Part shown: positions 1 through 8,779 of the stretch, in pieces
Layout of the letters: every line of letters begins with the position of its first letter
Numbering within the stretch: position 1 is the first letter of the stretch
Assembly: GCA_018897435.1 (NCBI GenBank)
Contig: JAHIKI010000082.1
Location: forward strand, 1 to 32,101
DNA: 32,101 nucleotides
Reading direction: 5' to 3'
DNA from: Acidobacteriota bacterium
GTDB lineage: Bacteria > Acidobacteriota > Aminicenantia > UBA2199
Notes under the pieces: model-generated
Databases searched by the model: none
Seen by the model: only the letters and a program-made list of their open reading frames with translations
Told to the model about the DNA's origin: nothing
Program-made: the position numbers and the translations under genes

Positions 1-194
1 GGGGCAACATCGCTTTGAGCGTGGGGGCATTATTAATAGCCGTTTTCGTGGCTCATGTCTGGAAAACGGCCAATGCCCTTGCCGAGATCACCGCCGGCGG
101 CCGCAGATTCCGCTTGGCCAGACTCTGGGTACTGTCCATCAAATATGTCTGCCCGCTGTTGATCCTAGTGGTGCTAATCAGTCAGTTTTTTTAG
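1..194 (+). CDS. Sodium-dependent (NSS-type) transporter, C-terminal fragment
   Basis: The gene runs in from the left edge; only its last 63 codons are present, with the TAG stop at 192-194. The translation has two hydrophobic segments (near ALSVGALLIAVFVAHVW and VCPLLILVVLISQFF) separated by a basic stretch (GGRRFRLARLW). This is the layout of the last two helices of bacterial neurotransmitter:sodium symporters, which use the Na+ gradient to import amino acids or related solutes across the inner membrane. No substrate can be deduced from this tail. It converges on the amino-acid permease that follows on the minus strand, with a 36-bp gap and no clear terminator. Another multi-spanning Na+ symporter family is possible. 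Confidence 0.6.
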   Translation, partial: GNIALSVGALLIAVFVAHVWKTANALAEITAGGRRFRLARLWVLSIKYVCPLLILVVLISQFF

Positions 195-230
195 GTTTTG
201 GCTGCCAAAATCGGAATCGAAAAACAGAAA

Positions 231-1718
231 TCATTCACATGAGTCCTCTCTGGCTTTTCGCCGCTTCCAGAACAGGTAGCCGGGTATGCCCGCGGCCACC
301 AACAGCAGGCCCAACAGCGAGTTGATCAGCGGGGCGCGGCCGCTGCTGAAATTGACTATGTCGGAATATAGGGTGAATACCACATAGATCGTTGCGAAAA
401 TGATGAACAGCACCGGCACAAAAGGATAACCCCAGACCCTGTAGGGTCGCTCGTGGTCGGGCAGCTTGCGGCGCAAGACGATCACGCTCAAGGCGGCGGC
501 GGCGTAGAAGATCCAGGAAACGAAGATAAGCATGTCGGTCAGCTGGTCGAAGGTGCCGCTCAAGATCAAAACCGACGTCCAGATCCCCTGCACGATCAGT
601 GAGGGGCCGGGGGTGCGGAAGCGCGGATGGACATATTGCAGTTTTTTGAAAAACAACTTCTCTTTGGCCATGGCATAGTAGACCCGGGCCGACATCATCA
701 GCGTGCCGTTGACCGTGCCAAAGGTGGAGATCATGATGGCCACGGCGATCAGGCTGCCGCCCCAGCCCCCAAAAAGCGAAGAAGCCACATCGGTGGCCAC
801 CAGATAGGACTGGCCTGTGCTTTCGGCGGCCAGATACTTGCTGCCCATCTCATGGACGGGTATGATGTAAAAATAAGCCAGGTTGATCAGGAGGTAGACC
901 GAAATAAAGACAAGGGTAGCGATGATCATGGCCCGGGGCAGGTTTTTCTGGGGGTTCTTGATTTCCCCGGCCAGGTAGGTGAGGTTGATCCAACCGTCGT
1001 AAGCCCAGAAGGCTCCCGACATGGCGATGATGAAAGCCAGGAATACCGGGGCATAGCCGCCGCTGAAAGTGACGGCGGACTGGGTGAAGTTGGCCAGACT
1101 GCCGTGGCCGATAGCGAAAGATAGGGCTACTAAGGCCAGGATGACCGCGACTTTTAAACTGGTGAAAATAACCTGGATGGCGCTGCCGAAACGCACCCCC
1201 AGGTAGTTAATAACGGTCAGGAACAGGATCAACAGGATGGTGCAGCCTTTCAGGCCGATGAACTTGAAAGGGGTGATGGCCCCGACCCAGGGTATGTGCA
1301 GGGCGAACGCTTCCCAGGCCGGGCCCAGGCGCGGGAAGATGAAAAAATAACCCAGGGAGTCGGAAAAGACGTAGGCGATGGAGGCGATCGAACCGGTCTG
1401 AATGACGATGAAAACAGCCCAACCGTAAAGGTAGCCGGCGAAATCGCCGTAACTCTTGTTGAAATAAATGTATTGGCCTCCGGCCTGGGGAAACATGCCC
1501 GAGATCTCGGCGATGCTCAGCGTGCCGAACAGGGTCATCAGGCCGGCCACGACCCAGACCAGGAGGAGCAGCAGCGGCGACTCAAGCTGGCTAGCCATCA
1601 AACCGGGTTTTTTAAAGATCCCCGAGCCGATCACCGAGCCGATGGCAAAGGCGATGGCCGTTATCAGGCCGACCTGGCGCAGCAGTTCGATTGGCTTTTT
1701 TGCTTCAATTCCATTCAT
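231..1718 (-). CDS. Amino acid permease, APC superfamily (LAT-like)
   Basis: An inner-membrane amino-acid transporter or exchanger of about 495 residues, the usual APC length. Helix 1 carries the unwound substrate-site motif GSVIGSGIFKKPG, followed by the helix 2 pattern LLVWVVAGLMTLFGTLSIAEI and the conserved FPQAGGQYIYF loop. I count about twelve hydrophobic spans. A basic tail (FWKRRKAREDS) ends the protein. The reading frame is open to an ATG at 1754, but I prefer the ATG at 1718 (MNGIEAKK...): an AGAGGA sequence lies about 11 nt upstream of it, and the extra residues are not transporter-like. A promoter candidate lies at 1778-1806 on the same strand. The family resemblance is strong. The transported amino acid cannot be read from the sequence. 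Confidence 0.9.
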   Translation of the reverse strand: MNGIEAKKPIELLRQVGLITAIAFAIGSVIGSGIFKKPGLMASQLESPLLLLLVWVVAGLMTLFGTLSIAEISGMFPQAGGQYIYFNKSYGDFAGYLYGWAVFIVIQTGSIASIAYVFSDSLGYFFIFPRLGPAWEAFALHIPWVGAITPFKFIGLKGCTILLILFLTVINYLGVRFGSAIQVIFTSLKVAVILALVALSFAIGHGSLANFTQSAVTFSGGYAPVFLAFIIAMSGAFWAYDGWINLTYLAGEIKNPQKNLPRAMIIATLVFISVYLLINLAYFYIIPVHEMGSKYLAAESTGQSYLVATDVASSLFGGWGGSLIAVAIMISTFGTVNGTLMMSARVYYAMAKEKLFFKKLQYVHPRFRTPGPSLIVQGIWTSVLILSGTFDQLTDMLIFVSWIFYAAAALSVIVLRRKLPDHERPYRVWGYPFVPVLFIIFATIYVVFTLYSDIVNFSSGRAPLINSLLGLLLVAAGIPGYLFWKRRKAREDSCE

Positions 1719-1777
1719 AGTTGTAGTTGTCCTCTTTTGAGCGTAAAGTTGCAAATTCCCAGAAGCAAGGAATGGTC

Positions 1778-1806
1778 ATTATAGAAATTAAAAAAAATAA
1801 AATCAA
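1778..1806 (-). promoter_or_regulatory. Sigma70-like promoter for the amino-acid permease
   Basis: On the minus strand, TTGATT (1801-1806) and TATAAT (1778-1783) are separated by exactly 17 nt of T-rich sequence. Transcription would start near 1771, giving a leader of about 50 nt to the preferred ATG at 1718. No operator-like symmetry is evident. Confidence 0.55.
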
Positions 1807-2027
1807 TAGCGGATGATTGGTGTTCCCCCTGCAGGGATAAATTGTGCTATGCCTATGAAACACAGAAAGAAATACGCATGTAGGGGCACGGCGTGCCGTG
1901 CCCATGAAGACACAGAATAAAATGCACAAGAAGGGCACAGCGCGCTGTGCCCCTACGGAAAACCACGTGTTCCCCTGTCGGACAGACCAATCATATCCGC
2001 CAGGAAAGGCGGATGATTGGTGCTGAT
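1807..2027. repeat. Cluster of intergenic palindromic repeats
   Basis: This non-coding stretch holds two nested sets of palindromes. The first is an inverted pair of 24-bp imperfect palindromes at 1880-1903 (GTAGGGGCACGGCGTGCCGT...) and 1933-1956, each a self-complementary GGGCACxGCGxGCxGTGCCC core. The second is a GCGGATGATTGGT unit present near 1809 and 2009 and in inverted form at 1986-2001. The 1986-2021 stretch folds into a 14-bp stem with a two-base bulge and an AGGAAA loop. The same kind of unit (GTAGGGGCG...GTCGCCC) recurs near 10237, so these are dispersed repeats rather than an operator for one gene. Confidence 0.75.
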
Positions 2028-2056
2028 TTGACAGCAAGGCTGCAATTGGTTAAAAT
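2028..2056 (+). promoter_or_regulatory. Sigma70-like promoter for clpS-clpA
   Basis: A consensus TTGACA at 2028-2033 is followed after 17 nt by TAAAAT at 2051-2056 (five of six matches to TATAAT). The predicted start near 2063 leaves a short leader before the clpS ATG at 2080. The -35 box directly follows the last palindromic repeat. Confidence 0.6.
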
Positions 2057-2079
2057 TAATATAATTATTGAGGCAAAAC

Positions 2080-2403
2080 ATGGGCAGCGATCAGGATTTT
2101 ATTTTTGGACCCGATGTTGACCTGCAAATAAAAGAAGAGACCGAGATACGCGAACCGAAAATGTACCGGGTCATCATTCATAACGACCACTATACCACCA
2201 TGGAATTCGTGATCGAGATCCTGGAAAAAATTTTTCATAAACCTGCTCAGGAAGCTAGCCAGATCATGTTCGACGTGCACCGCTGCGGCAGCGGCAATTG
2301 TGGCGTCTATTCCCTGGATATTGCCCGCACCAAGGTGTCCCAGGTGCACACCCTGGCCCGGCAGCACGATTTCCCCTTGCGCTGCAGTTATGAGGAAGCC
2401 TGA
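2080..2403 (+). CDS. clpS: ATP-dependent Clp protease adaptor ClpS
   Basis: A cytoplasmic adaptor of 107 residues that binds proteins with N-degron residues and hands them to the ClpA unfoldase. After a flexible acidic N-terminus the ClpS core is clear: YRVIIHNDHYTTMEFVIEIL holds the NDxxTxMxFV N-end-rule pocket signature, and later come CGVYSLDIARTKVSQVHTLA and the closing FPLRCSYEEA. I chose the ATG at 2080 because GAGG lies 6 nt upstream; a TTG four codons earlier is less likely. clpA starts 22 nt downstream, the usual clpS-clpA operon. A GC-rich promoter-proximal repeat cluster precedes it. Confidence 0.97.
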   Translation: MGSDQDFIFGPDVDLQIKEETEIREPKMYRVIIHNDHYTTMEFVIEILEKIFHKPAQEASQIMFDVHRCGSGNCGVYSLDIARTKVSQVHTLARQHDFPLRCSYEEA

Positions 2404-2425
2404 ACCGGGTTAGGACTGAAAGCCA

Positions 2426-4702
2426 ATGGATATAAACGAAGAACTGAATCGCATCCTGGCCGTGGCCTTCGCCGACGCCCGCAGCCGGACCAATGAATAC
2501 CTGACCCCCGAGCATATCTTGTACGCGTCACTTTTTTTTGAAAGCGGGGACGCCATCATCAGCCAGTGCGGCGCCAATGTCGAACTGCTGAAAAAAGAAT
2601 TGGCAACCTATCTGGATGAAAAGGTGCCGAAAGTGGTTGGCTCCGACCCGGTAGCCTCGCTCGGGTTCCAGGAATTGATGGAGCAGGCGATTGTTCATAC
2701 CCTTTCGGCCGAGAAAAAAGAACTGGAAATCGGCGATATTTATGCCGCCCTGCTGGAAGAAAAGGAGTCGTTCGCCGCTTACCTGATGCAGCGCCAGGGA
2801 GTCAGCCGTTTCAACCTGCTGAGCGTTATCACCCACGGCCCTGCCGTTGGCAACTCTCCTTTTGCGGAGCCGCTTAAAGACAATGAAAGCGAGGGAACCA
2901 GAACCGGGCGCGAACGCAAAAAAGAATCTCAGGCAGGCAAAGCCGGGGAGTTTTTAAAAATGTACAGCCGCGAGCTTACCGAAAAAGCCCGCAGCGGGGA
3001 GAGCGAACCCCTGATCGGCCGCGAGGATATCCTGACCCGCACGCTGCAGGTCCTTTGCCGGCGTTTCAAGAACAATCCTGTCCATGTCGGAGATCCCGGT
3101 GTGGGTAAAACGGCTATCACCGAGGGTTTGGCCCAGATGGTAGTGCAGGGGCGGGTGCCGCCGTCGTTGCGGAACATCAAGATCTATGCCTTGGACATGG
3201 GGGCCTTGCTGGCCGGAACCCGCTACCGTGGCGATTTTGAGGAACGGCTGAAAAAAGTGCTTACTATCCTGCAGTCTGAAAAGAACGCCGTGCTGTTCAT
3301 CGATGAAATCCATACCATCATTGGCGCCGGTGCAGTGTCAGGTGGTTCGCTTGACGCTTCCAATATACTCAAACCGGTGCTGGCCTCTGGTAAATTGCGT
3401 TGCATCGGCACTACCACTCACGAGGAGTATAAGAAATACTTTGAGAAGGACCGCGCCCTGGCGCGACGTTTTCAGAAGATTGAAATTCCTGAGCCATCAA
3501 TAGAGGAAACCTACGAGATATTGCTGGGCTTGCGCCAGCGTTACCAGGATTATCACCGGGTCATTTTCCCGGAAGAAACTCTGAAAGCCGCCGCCGAATT
3601 GTCTGGCAAACACATCAACGACCGCTTCCTGCCCGATAAGGCCATCGATGTCATCGACGAAGCCGGCGCTTACGCGCGCATGAACGCTCCGGAAAAAGGC
3701 GGGCCGATACGTATCGGGATCGCTGCCGTCGAACAGGTGGTGGCCAAAATCGCCAAGATTCCGCGCCGCAGCGTATCGCTGTCCGAGGTCAGGAACCTGC
3801 AGGTTATGGAGCAGGAATTAAAATCCAGGATCTTCGGCCAGGATCAGGCCGTGAAAAGGGTCGCCTGGGCTATTAAACGTTCCCGGGCCGGCTTCCATGA
3901 AGCTGACAAACCCGTGGCCAAGTTTTTGTTCGTCGGCCCCACCGGGGTAGGTAAAACCGAACTGACCCGGCAGCTAGCCGAGGTACTGAGCGTTCCCTTG
4001 CTGCGCTTTGACATGAGCGAATACCAGGAAAAACACACGGTGTCACGCCTGGTCGGGGCGCCTCCCGGATATGTCGGCTATGAGGAAGGCGGGCTGCTGA
4101 CCGAAGCCGTGCGCAAAGCGCCGTATTGCGTCCTGCTCCTTGATGAAATCGAAAAGGCTCACGCCGATATTTTCAACACTCTGCTGCAGGTGATGGATTA
4201 CGCCACTCTGACCGACAACAGCGGCCGTAAAGCCGATTTTCGCAATGTCGTGCTGATCATGACCTCCAATGCCGGTGCCAAGGAAATCGGCAAAACCATG
4301 GTTGGTTTTTCCGGAGAAGCAACTTCCGGCGCGGTGACCGTGGCCGTGGAAAAACTATTTTCTCCCGAATTCCGTAATCGTTTAGATGCAATTATCACCT
4401 TCAACCACCTGGATGAGACCGTGGTCACACGTATCGTAAAAAAAATGATCGGGGAGTTCAGCACCCAGCTGGCTCTAAAAAAGGTGACTCTGAAAGTCAG
4501 CCCGGCCTGCTATCTCTGGCTGGCCCGGCGCGGTTTTTCCCAGGTTTTCGGCGCCCGTGAAGTGGCGCGCCTGATTCAGGAAAAAATAAAAAATCCTTTC
4601 GTTGACCAAGTTTTGTTCGGACGTCTTAAAAGTGGCGGTTCGGCCAGGATCGCCATACGAAACGATGAAGTAGTAATCAAGCTGAATGAATCATTGTCAT
4701 AA
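2426..4702 (+). CDS. clpA: ATP-dependent Clp protease ATP-binding subunit ClpA
   Basis: A hexameric AAA+ unfoldase that feeds substrates, including those delivered by ClpS, into the ClpP chamber. The 758 residues match the ClpA length. The N-terminal double Clp-N domain (about 1-145) is followed by a charged linker. D1 has Walker A GDPGVGKT (222-229) and Walker B VLFIDEIHT (about 288-296). D2 has Walker A GPTGVGKT (504-511) and Walker B VLLLDEIEKAH (about 569-578). There is no ClpB/ClpC-type middle coiled coil, which separates it from ClpB. MVGF at 625-628 occupies the place of the IGL/IGF loop that docks on ClpP, so it should work with a ClpP encoded elsewhere. It is co-transcribed with clpS. 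The ATG is preceded by AGGACTGAAAGCCA, a modest ribosome-binding site. Confidence 0.96.
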   Translation: MDINEELNRILAVAFADARSRTNEYLTPEHILYASLFFESGDAIISQCGANVELLKKELATYLDEKVPKVVGSDPVASLGFQELMEQAIVHTLSAEKKELEIGDIYAALLEEKESFAAYLMQRQGVSRFNLLSVITHGPAVGNSPFAEPLKDNESEGTRTGRERKKESQAGKAGEFLKMYSRELTEKARSGESEPLIGREDILTRTLQVLCRRFKNNPVHVGDPGVGKTAITEGLAQMVVQGRVPPSLRNIKIYALDMGALLAGTRYRGDFEERLKKVLTILQSEKNAVLFIDEIHTIIGAGAVSGGSLDASNILKPVLASGKLRCIGTTTHEEYKKYFEKDRALARRFQKIEIPEPSIEETYEILLGLRQRYQDYHRVIFPEETLKAAAELSGKHINDRFLPDKAIDVIDEAGAYARMNAPEKGGPIRIGIAAVEQVVAKIAKIPRRSVSLSEVRNLQVMEQELKSRIFGQDQAVKRVAWAIKRSRAGFHEADKPVAKFLFVGPTGVGKTELTRQLAEVLSVPLLRFDMSEYQEKHTVSRLVGAPPGYVGYEEGGLLTEAVRKAPYCVLLLDEIEKAHADIFNTLLQVMDYATLTDNSGRKADFRNVVLIMTSNAGAKEIGKTMVGFSGEATSGAVTVAVEKLFSPEFRNRLDAIITFNHLDETVVTRIVKKMIGEFSTQLALKKVTLKVSPACYLWLARRGFSQVFGAREVARLIQEKIKNPFVDQVLFGRLKSGGSARIAIRNDEVVIKLNESLS

Positions 4703-4730
4703 AGTCACTTAATCAAATAAGGAGATAAAA

Positions 4731-5507
4731 ATGAAAAAAATCGTATTTTGGATGATTTTGATTCTGGTTGTGTCCGTGGCGGGTTTTACGGCCGAAGAGA
4801 ACGTAGATCAGCTTATTGCCAAGCACCTCGAAGCCCGGGGAGGTCTGGCCAAGCTCCAGGCCATACAGACCATGCGCATTACCGGCAAGATGATGTACGG
4901 ACCTATGGAATTACCTATCAACATTGAATTCAAGCGACCCAATCAGATCCGCATTGAAATAGCCGTCCAGGAACAGACCATCGTCCAGGTCTTCGACGGC
5001 AAACAGGGATGGAGCATCAATCCCTTGGCCGGCTATCAGGGCGGCAAGAAGGACGCCCAACCCATGAGCCCCGATGAAACCAAAGAGTTCGAGGTTCAGG
5101 CGGACATTGATGGACCCTTGGTGGACTATGCGAAAAAGGGTCACAAAGTGGAATACGCAGGCCAGGAAAGTGTAGAGGGCGCCCAAGCCTACAAACTGAA
5201 GGTCACCTTGAAAAACGGCACCATTACTACCATGTTCCTGGATGCAGATACTTATCTGGATGTCAAAGACTCTTCAAAGATGAATATCCGTGACACGGAA
5301 GTTGAAAACGACGTCATCTATTCCGACTTCAAGGAAGTAGACGGCATGTTGATGGCTCATGCCATGGAAATAAAAGCCAAGGGTGCACCAGAAGGACAGA
5401 AAATGATCTTCGAGAAGGTCGAACTGAATGTGCCCGTGGACGATGCGCGCTTCGTGATGCCCGAGAAGGCTCCGGAAGCTCCCAAGGTACCGGGAGTGTC
5501 TTCATGA
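4731..5507 (+). CDS. Exported LolA-like (outer membrane lipoprotein-sorting type) protein
   Basis: The 258-residue protein begins with a signal peptide (MKKIVFWMILILVVSVAGFTA, cleavage around residue 20), so it acts in the periplasm or cell envelope. The mature part has the pattern of the LolA/LppX half-barrel fold: HLEARGGLAKLQAIQTMRITG, then an RPNQIRIEI strand, the VFDGKQGW motif, the YKLKVTLKNG strand and TTMFLDADTYL. Such proteins bind lipid or lipoprotein acyl chains. In Acidobacteria-like genomes they are often annotated as outer membrane lipoprotein-sorting proteins without proof of that role. A perfect AAGGAG lies 7 nt before the ATG. The stop overlaps the next start by four bases (ATGA), so the pair is translationally coupled and may act together. 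The real ligand is unknown. Confidence 0.7.
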   Translation: MKKIVFWMILILVVSVAGFTAEENVDQLIAKHLEARGGLAKLQAIQTMRITGKMMYGPMELPINIEFKRPNQIRIEIAVQEQTIVQVFDGKQGWSINPLAGYQGGKKDAQPMSPDETKEFEVQADIDGPLVDYAKKGHKVEYAGQESVEGAQAYKLKVTLKNGTITTMFLDADTYLDVKDSSKMNIRDTEVENDVIYSDFKEVDGMLMAHAMEIKAKGAPEGQKMIFEKVELNVPVDDARFVMPEKAPEAPKVPGVSS

Positions 5508-8500
5508 TCCGTAAGCATCTGTTCCGTGTAACTATTCTCCTTTTTTTCGCCCTTTCCCTTCTGGCCCAGGCACCGCAACCTGCACCAGTCAAGGTCGATT
5601 CCGATACTGTAGCGGGGATAGGAGCTCGCAATATCGGTCCGGCCATCATGAGTGGCCGCATTTCCGCCCTGGATGCCGTATACGAAAAGGATCGTCTGAC
5701 GATTTTTTGCGGTGCGGCCAGCGGCGGCCTGTGGCGCAGTAAAAACGGCGGCACGACCTGGAAGCCCGTTTTTGATAAATACAACCAGAGTATCGGTGCC
5801 CTCCGTATCGCGCCGACCGATCCGCAAATAATTTGGCTGGGCACAGGCGAAAGCTGGGTGCGCAATAGCGTTTCCATCGGCGATGGCGTCTACCGTTCCA
5901 CGGATGGGGGCGACACATGGATCAACCTCGGCCTGTCAGCCAGTGAGCGCATCTCGGCCATCGAAGTCGATCCCAGGAACCCCGAAGTGGCCTACGTGGC
6001 CGCCCAGGGACCATTATGGTCATCAGGTGGTGAACGGGGTGTGTACAAAACCAGGGATGGCGGCAAGACATGGGAACGCATCCTGTTTGTGGATAAGAAT
6101 ACCGGTGCCGCTTCCCTGGCCATGGATTTGAAAAATCCCGATGTCATTTATGCCGGCATGTGGCAGCACCGGCGCCTGCCCTGGACCTTTGAATCGGGTG
6201 GTCCCGGCAGCGGCTTCTATAAAAGCAGCGATGGTGGCAAGACCTGGACGAAGCTCAACGGTGACCCGAAACGGGGCTTGCCGGATGGCATTTTGGGCCG
6301 CATTGCCGTGGCCATCGCCCCCAGCGATTCCAAGGTCGTTTATGCCGCCGTAGAGGCCAAGGATGGTGCCCTTTACCGTTCTGATAATAGCGGTGAAACG
6401 TGGACGCGGCAAAGCGATTCCGTGGATGTGATGCTCCGGCCGTTCTACTTCAGCTTTCTGGCGGTGGATCCCAAGGATCCCTTGCGTGTTTATAAACCCG
6501 CGCTCTTCCTGAACGCAAGCAGTGATGGCGGACACAGTTTCACTATCGTTGGCTATTCGGCCCATGCGGACTTCCACCCCATGTGGATCGATCCCATTAA
6601 CCCGGAACGCATGATGGTGGGCACGGACGGCGGGCTCTATGTCAGCGAGGACCGCGGCAATTCCTGGCGCATGGTCCCTAACCTGCCTCTGGCCCAGTTT
6701 TATCATGTGAGTGTGGACGAGGCGCAGCCTTATAACGTAATGGGCGGGCTTCAGGATAACAGCACATGGCGCGGTCCCAGCAAGGCGGGGGGAGGAATCG
6801 CCAATCGGCACTGGAGCAACCTTTTTGGCGGAGATGGCTTCTGGGCCTGGGCCGACCCAACGGATGCCGACTATGTATATGTGGAATATCAGGGCGGCGA
6901 AATGGCGCGCAAGAACGTGAAAACTGGCGGTAGCCGCAGCATCAAACCACAGGAAGGTCCAGGTGAATCCAGGTACCGCTGGAACTGGAACACGCCCATT
7001 ATGCCGAGCCCTGTGGAAAAAGGCACGATCTTCGTGGGCTGTCAATATCTCTTTTGTTCCCGGGACAATGGCAACAGCTGGGAGCGAATTTCAATCGATC
7101 TTACCACCAATAATCCTGCCAAGATCAGTAACGAGAAATCGGGCGGGCTCACTTCGGATAACAGCTCCGCGGAAATGCATTGCACCATTTACTCCATCGC
7201 CCCAAGCCCGAAAAATGCCAAGCTGATCTGGGTAGGCACGGACGATGGCAACGTGCAGCTCACCAAGGACGGCGGTAAAACTTGGAAGAATCTCGCCGGC
7301 AAGATTACCGGACTTCCCAGCCGCACATGGGTTTCCTGGATCGAAGCCAGTCCTTATGCGGAAGGTACGGCTTTCGCCACTTTTGATGGACATACCAATG
7401 GCGACATGAAACCCTACATTTATAGGACGGACGATTTCGGACAGACCTGGAAGCCACTGATCACCCCGGAGTTGGAAGGCTTCGCCCATGTGGTGAAGCA
7501 GGATCCCCTGAACCCGGAACTGCTCTACCTGGGTACGGAGTTGGGCCTCTTTCTCAGCCTTGACGGCGGCCAGGCTTGGATTCGCTTCAGCGCCGGAGAT
7601 TTTCCACGTGTGCCCGTTCGCGATCTTGCCTTCCAGACCAGGGAGCACGATTTGGTGATCGCTACCCATGGGCGTGGTATTTGGATTGTGGACGATCTGA
7701 CACCCCTGCGTGCCCTCAAGAAGGACGTACTGGAAAAGGATGTGGCCCTGCTGCCTTCCCGGCCCCAGCAGCGTCTTGGCTTGCCCTTCGAAGGCTGGTG
7801 TGAAGGTGACCAGGCATACGTTGCTCGCAACGCGCCGGATGGGATAAACATAGCCTACTACTTGAAGAAACGCCTGCTCATAGGTGATTTGAAGCTGGAG
7901 GTCCTGGACGAAAATTCTCAAGTGCTGGACACACCGCCTGTCTCCAAACGAAGGGGCATCAATCGAGTCTATTGGTCTGGTGAGCTCAAGGGGCCCAAAG
8001 TGGCCAAGGGTTCCACTCCAGCCTTCTCGGCCTTCGGCGGGCCCATGGTGCCGGAAGGAACGTACAAGATCCGTCTCACCAAGGGCAAGGAGGTGCTCGA
8101 ATCCCAGGTGCAGATTCTGGCCGATCCCCGCAGTCCCTTTACCCGGGAAGATCGCGTGGCTTGCTTTGAGACCGTCAAGGAAGTTGCAAAAATGTTGGAA
8201 GATATGGCCTACACGGTGGATCGCATCGCGGATTTGCAGGACCAGGCCAAGCAGCGTGGTAACGAGATCAAAGTGGATGCGCAAAAGGCTAAGTTCGTGA
8301 AATTCGTGAAGGCATTGGAAACCAAGCGCGCCCTCTTTGTGCCCGTGCGTGAAGAGGGTGGAATCACGGGCGAGGAGCGCTTGCGGGATTATCTGGCGAG
8401 CCTCTATGGCAGTATCAATGGATTCGAAGGACGTCCTTCCAAGACCAATCTTGATCGCAAGGAAGCCCTGCGCAAGGACATCCAGAAAGCCACGGATGAC

Positions 8501-8617
8501 GCGGAATTGCGCATCAAAAAGGATCTGGTCGAGCTGAATGCCATTTTGGAAAAAGCCGGGATGAAAGCTTTACTGCCCATGGAGCGCAGCACCTGGAACG
8601 ACAAGCAGAAAAAGTAA
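5504..8617 (+). CDS. Exported BNR/Asp-box repeat protein (VPS10/sortilin-like beta-propeller)
   Basis: This 1037-residue secreted or envelope protein has a signal peptide (MIRKHLFRVTILLFFALSLLA). At least eleven Asp-box motifs of the S-x-D-x-G-x-T-W type can be read: SKNGGTTW, STDGGDTW, TRDGGKTW, SSDGGKTW, SDNSGETW, SSDGGHSF, SEDRGNSW, SRDNGNSW, TKDGGKTW, TDDFGQTW and SLDGGQAW. This predicts one or two large beta-propellers spanning about residues 40-730. A C-terminal part (about 870-1030) is charged and helical, possibly coiled coil. Proteins of this type are often called glycosyl hydrolases or photosystem stability factor-like, but I see no sialidase arginine triad, so no enzymatic role should be assumed. 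The four-base overlap with the LolA-like gene suggests a joint envelope function. Confidence 0.75.
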   Translation: MIRKHLFRVTILLFFALSLLAQAPQPAPVKVDSDTVAGIGARNIGPAIMSGRISALDAVYEKDRLTIFCGAASGGLWRSKNGGTTWKPVFDKYNQSIGALRIAPTDPQIIWLGTGESWVRNSVSIGDGVYRSTDGGDTWINLGLSASERISAIEVDPRNPEVAYVAAQGPLWSSGGERGVYKTRDGGKTWERILFVDKNTGAASLAMDLKNPDVIYAGMWQHRRLPWTFESGGPGSGFYKSSDGGKTWTKLNGDPKRGLPDGILGRIAVAIAPSDSKVVYAAVEAKDGALYRSDNSGETWTRQSDSVDVMLRPFYFSFLAVDPKDPLRVYKPALFLNASSDGGHSFTIVGYSAHADFHPMWIDPINPERMMVGTDGGLYVSEDRGNSWRMVPNLPLAQFYHVSVDEAQPYNVMGGLQDNSTWRGPSKAGGGIANRHWSNLFGGDGFWAWADPTDADYVYVEYQGGEMARKNVKTGGSRSIKPQEGPGESRYRWNWNTPIMPSPVEKGTIFVGCQYLFCSRDNGNSWERISIDLTTNNPAKISNEKSGGLTSDNSSAEMHCTIYSIAPSPKNAKLIWVGTDDGNVQLTKDGGKTWKNLAGKITGLPSRTWVSWIEASPYAEGTAFATFDGHTNGDMKPYIYRTDDFGQTWKPLITPELEGFAHVVKQDPLNPELLYLGTELGLFLSLDGGQAWIRFSAGDFPRVPVRDLAFQTREHDLVIATHGRGIWIVDDLTPLRALKKDVLEKDVALLPSRPQQRLGLPFEGWCEGDQAYVARNAPDGINIAYYLKKRLLIGDLKLEVLDENSQVLDTPPVSKRRGINRVYWSGELKGPKVAKGSTPAFSAFGGPMVPEGTYKIRLTKGKEVLESQVQILADPRSPFTREDRVACFETVKEVAKMLEDMAYTVDRIADLQDQAKQRGNEIKVDAQKAKFVKFVKALETKRALFVPVREEGGITGEERLRDYLASLYGSINGFEGRPSKTNLDRKEALRKDIQKATDDAELRIKKDLVELNAILEKAGMKALLPMERSTWNDKQKK

Positions 8618-8732
8618 AAAGAAATCTCCGCTGCAATGTAAAAAAAAACTGCTGTTGCTCTTTGTCCGTGGCGTTAGTTAAAACATACAGCCTTTAAAAT
8701 TCGGTAATTTGCGGTTTTTTCGGCTATCCTCA

Positions 8733-8761
8733 TTGCAATTACTTTTCTGTCTGTTTATAAT
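8733..8761 (+). promoter_or_regulatory. Sigma70-like promoter
   Basis: TTGCAA (8733-8738) and a perfect TATAAT (8756-8761) are spaced by 17 nt. The predicted start lies about 12 nt before the ATG at 8780, leaving just room for the GAGGT ribosome-binding site. Confidence 0.55.
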
Positions 8762-8779
8762 TTCAGCGTGAGGTGCAAA

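Noticed and set aside
7091..8284. A 397-codon open frame on the minus strand, and others inside 5.5-8.6 kb
   Set aside because: Antisense to the Asp-box protein, with low-complexity His/Gly-rich translations and no ribosome-binding site; treated as shadows of the real gene.
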